In this document: positions 60,901 to 64,000 of the stretch, piece by piece
Numbering within the stretch: the first letter of the stretch is position 1
Layout: each line of letters starts with the position of its first letter
NCBI GenBank assembly: GCA_008360975.2
Contig: CM039189.1
Span: 6,204,056-6,268,055 of the forward strand
Length of the DNA: 64,000 nt
Direction of reading: 5' to 3'
DNA from: Lichenostomus cassidix
Taxonomy: Eukaryota; Chordata; Aves; Passeriformes; Meliphagidae
Translations under genes and position numbers: made by a program
The notes under the pieces: model-generated
Database searches by the model: none
Seen by the model: only the letters and a program-made list of their open reading frames with translations
What the model was told of the DNA's origin: nothing

Positions 60901-63900
60901 CAGCACAGACCCACACCACACCCAAGGCCAACACCCACAGCCCCCACAGCAGCTGCACAAAGCAAATCCTGCAACACTACATGGGTCTGTACATGGAAAA
61001 AGCCTAACATCTCTGGAAGCATGTAAACAACTTATCAAAAGAAAAAAAAAAAGCTAAGTTTATTCCATGAACTCTAGGCTACATAATCTTGCTTTCATAG
61101 CAGAAGCTTTGATTTTGGACCTCCAAACAGTAAAGCCTTTAGAAAAAAAAAAGGGTTCTAGTACATCCAATTTATGACTGTTGGGAAAAGCAACAATCAC
61201 ATCAAAACAGCTGCTCTGAAAACCTATCCAGCTACAGGCCATCACCCTGCAGTTTAAGAATATTTCACTCCATTGCCTGAACACATTTATATTCTTCCAG
61301 GTAGTCTTCCTGATGTTTTATAAGGATTCCCCAATGCAACAACAAACGATCTTTCTTTTAATAGTATCACTGGATGCATTGTAACCTGCACCTAGGGACA
61401 CCCTGCTCTGCTCAGATAAAACTTAATTGTTCTTCTGACATCGTACAATGAAGGAACTTTAAACGCACCTAATAAACGAAACAGTCCTCTCTTTTTAACA
61501 TTTTCCCGAGCCCAAATGCCTAAAAAAAAAATTACTGAAAAAACATTCCAAGAGAACACAGATAACCAACACAGACTTCGTGTACCAAAAGTATGTTTTC
61601 AAAATGTGCCAAGTAAAGGCTAAGATTTTATTCTGCTGTGATAGAGGTGCAGCTTCTGTGGGTAAAGGAAAGGCAGGTATCAGTGAAGCTGTGCAACATC
61701 TGACAAAAGAATTTCAACTGCTGGCAACAAATGGCAAAATCCCTACAGCGTATCTGTACTGTCTCCTTCTCCAGACTATTCCCATAACTTTTTGCTTTCT
61801 GCCAAAACATCAGGGCAGTATAGGTGCACACTGTAAAATTCAGTGGTTTGGTAGGAAAAATTTCAGCTCCTGACCTTTGAGGTTAATGGTGCTATTTAAA
61901 TTTAAGACACAATGAAGCTATTAACCAATTACTCCCACTGACCTCACTGGTAACTGGAAGACTGTCAACACAGAGAATGAGGCCAATTATTTGGGAGCTG
62001 ACGTGTTCAGGAAACCACACTCTTCAGCTGGTTGGGAGGCTATCTCACACCAGAGGATGATATGGCTTTATCCATTCCTGTCCCTGTCACTTCTCAGCTG
62101 CCACACAGGCACAAAGACTTCGATGCTTAGGAAACTCCTACTAGCCCAGAAGATTACTCAGCAACCCAGATTACTGCACATACACCAAGGTTTTCTTCTC
62201 TCTGTCCAATGGCATCAGTCAGGCCTTAACATGTTCAAGACTCCAACTCAGAGAGCTTCCCCAACACAGCACCAGATATGAACACTGCCATGATGAAGAC
62301 TGCAGCTCTGCATATGTTGCTGACAGAATCAGAATTTCCTCCAGTAATGAACTCCCTAAATTTCATCACTTGCTGTTCCATGTGGAAAGCAGAGCCAACC
62401 TCTCCTTCTGTATCATTAGGATCATAACAGTAATTTATTAAAAAAAAACTGTCAAAACTAGATGCTATTGCACATTTCATAAGCTTTTAAGTAATGAATG
62501 AAGGAAAAAAACATCTCACAGATACAGTCACATCAACTTTGGAAACCAAAATAAGAGCAGATACTAAAAATGAATGTTGGGAAAAAAACAACATGTAAGT
62601 GTATACAGTCAAATCTTGCTCCAAATGCTTCCACAAGACCCAGATAGAAATAATTTTAAAAATACTGCAATCAAGCTTAATAGAGGCTTTACTTGATTCA
62701 TCTATTTAAGAATCCAGAAAAAAAACCCTCACAATTTCTACACAAGAGACTGCTTGTAAGATTCAGATTAAGATGAACAGGCCAGATGCTCCAGTGTACC
62801 AAATTTGCTCCTCAGCATTTTCCTATCCTGCCCACAAACTCAGCCCCACCATTCTGTGAAAGGGCAACCGCTGAGCATCAGAGCTGACAGGTTAACAGGA
62901 AGGGGAAAAAAAAAAAGCACATCAGCCAATGACATTCCCACACCACAAGAGGATCCCAAACGTGTTGTTCAACACCACAAAATGCAACATAACCTGGCAA
63001 AATTTCAAACAGGTTTCCAGCAGAGTGACCTGCAGAGAGCAGCAGGAGATTCAGGGAGTCAGGCAAGGAAGACGACCTGGGAGCATGGCAGTGCCAGGTG
63101 TGCTCCCGGGTCTGAGTGCCCTGATGGGTCCCACCTGAGCCTCCACCATCCTCCCAGTCCAGGTGCTCCATTTAAGCTCAGGGCTGGGGCACAGGGGGCA
63201 AAACTCTGGCCTTTCTGTGTAGACCATTTTACCACTGAAAAAGTGGATGGAAAAACAGACAATAGGCTGCATAGCTCCAGCTCCCATATCATCTCAAGTA
63301 TATAGTTGGGATTTTCATCAGTCAGACATTTGTAGAGTAAGACTGATAAGATGCACTGAGAGGCACACAGATCTGAGTGCCTGCACCACACAGAACATCC
63401 CAGTATTACAGCTGACTGAACTCTGTGGTTCTGTGAAGGGAGTTCTGGGCATTAATAACCCTGCTTCAGAACCACTCAGCAATGTACTCTCATTAGCCAG
63501 ACCATCTGTGTAAAGGAACAACCTACGCTGTCACAGCACACACAGCCTGGGGCTGACCTTAATATCTTCCCCCACATATCAGCAGAGGACAAGAGGAGAG
63601 AAATCTGGCATTAGTTTCTGTCTTTACTGCTGCCAGAGGAAGATAGCTGGGCTGGAGAGGAAGTTTCTCACCTCTCCAGTCACTCTGCCAGCTGTGGCAA
63701 ATGTGCAGTGGCAACTTCTCTTCCTCCTAAGGTCCCACCAGTGAAGTGGGAAATTTGGCTGTCCTATTAAGATAGGATAAGTCCTGTTTAGATATCACAG
63801 GACTCTGGGAAAGAGAGGCTTCACAGATCATGTGAAACAGTAAAACCTCCTGACATTATTCAGTCAGTGTAAATTATCTGATGGACTGGAAAGCGCCCAG

Positions 63901-64000
63901 CATGACACAGAATTGCATTCCAAATATGAAGTATTTGTTGCTTTTTGCTCCTTCCTCTCTATCACACATGTGCTAAGACAAGCTGCCTGGTAGACCTTCC
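51961..64000. other. 5' flanking region without recognisable genes
   Basis: Twelve kilobases upstream of the ELAVL4 promoter. It is AT-rich, with poly-A and poly-T runs and only short open frames. The longest frames, about 165 codons at 58004-58501 (minus) and 62805-63305 (plus), have no recognisable domains and repetitive or mixed composition. One amniote repeat relic is visible near 55.2 kb. If ELAVL4 has more distal first exons, this could also be intronic. In mammals the neighbour on the 5' side is AGBL4, but I see no exon of it here. Confidence 0.7.
55200..55330 (+). repeat. Ancient amniote interspersed repeat relic
   Basis: The stretch contains ACACCCAGAGGCTTGAATGAG, then TTGTGTTAGGTGCTGTACAAACAC, and then GATTTACAAACAAC (each within a longer match). 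This follows, from memory, the widespread amniote repeat signature 'cattgtgctaggcgctgtacaaacac ... agcttacaatc'. The copy is strongly diverged. The family name is not assigned. Confidence 0.6.

Noticed and set aside
61900..62000. Possible further amniote repeat (CTCCCACTGACCTCACTGG)
   Set aside because: The resemblance to the 'tcccattgacttcaatggg' repeat word is too short and too diverged to support.
62805..63305. 166-codon open frame on the plus strand
   Set aside because: Mixed composition, no motif, no promoter or CpG island nearby.

Overview
The window is vertebrate nuclear DNA, most likely avian. The exons are small and separated by introns of 18 to 22 kb, the sequence is AT-rich apart from sharp CpG islands, Alu and L1 sequences are absent, and the recognisable repeat relics are old amniote types, including a CR1-like LINE. 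The species cannot be named from this sequence. The only protein-coding gene I can support is ELAVL4 (HuD), the neuronal RNA-binding protein, read from the minus strand. The window holds its promoter and 5' part only.

Layout, in transcription order from high to low coordinates. 64000 to about 51.4 kb is 5' flanking DNA without a recognisable gene. 51.2-51.4 kb is a dense CpG-island promoter with CCAAT, E-box, CArG and GC-box motifs. About 50.95 kb is alternative first exon 1a, coding only M-V-M. About 50.2 kb is alternative first exon 1b, coding MEWNGLKM, with its own TATA-like element. An 18 kb intron 1 contains a second CpG island at 44.6-44.9 kb. Exon 2 at 31890-32130 codes the N-terminus and the first half of RRM1. 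A 22.1 kb intron 2 contains old repeat relics. Exon 3 at 9643-9746 codes the second half of RRM1. The remaining 9.6 kb is the start of intron 3; exon 4 and the rest of RRM2, the linker and RRM3 lie outside the window.

The splice phases fit together. Both first exons end exactly after an ATG (phase 0) and join exon 2 through Ile-Ile-Ser-Thr-Met. Exon 2 ends in phase 1 inside the codon for Gly77 (counted from MEPQ), and exon 3 completes it. Joined, exons 2 and 3 give a complete RRM1 whose residues match ELAVL4 rather than ELAVL2 or ELAVL3.

I found no tRNA, rRNA, CRISPR, intact mobile element or evident new biological system. The best leads are regulatory: the intronic CpG island with a near-consensus splice donor in the ELAVL4 direction, a paired first-exon arrangement with two promoter types, a plus-strand donor inside the 5'UTR repeat that could belong to an antisense transcript, and a cluster of long perfect palindromes in intron 1.
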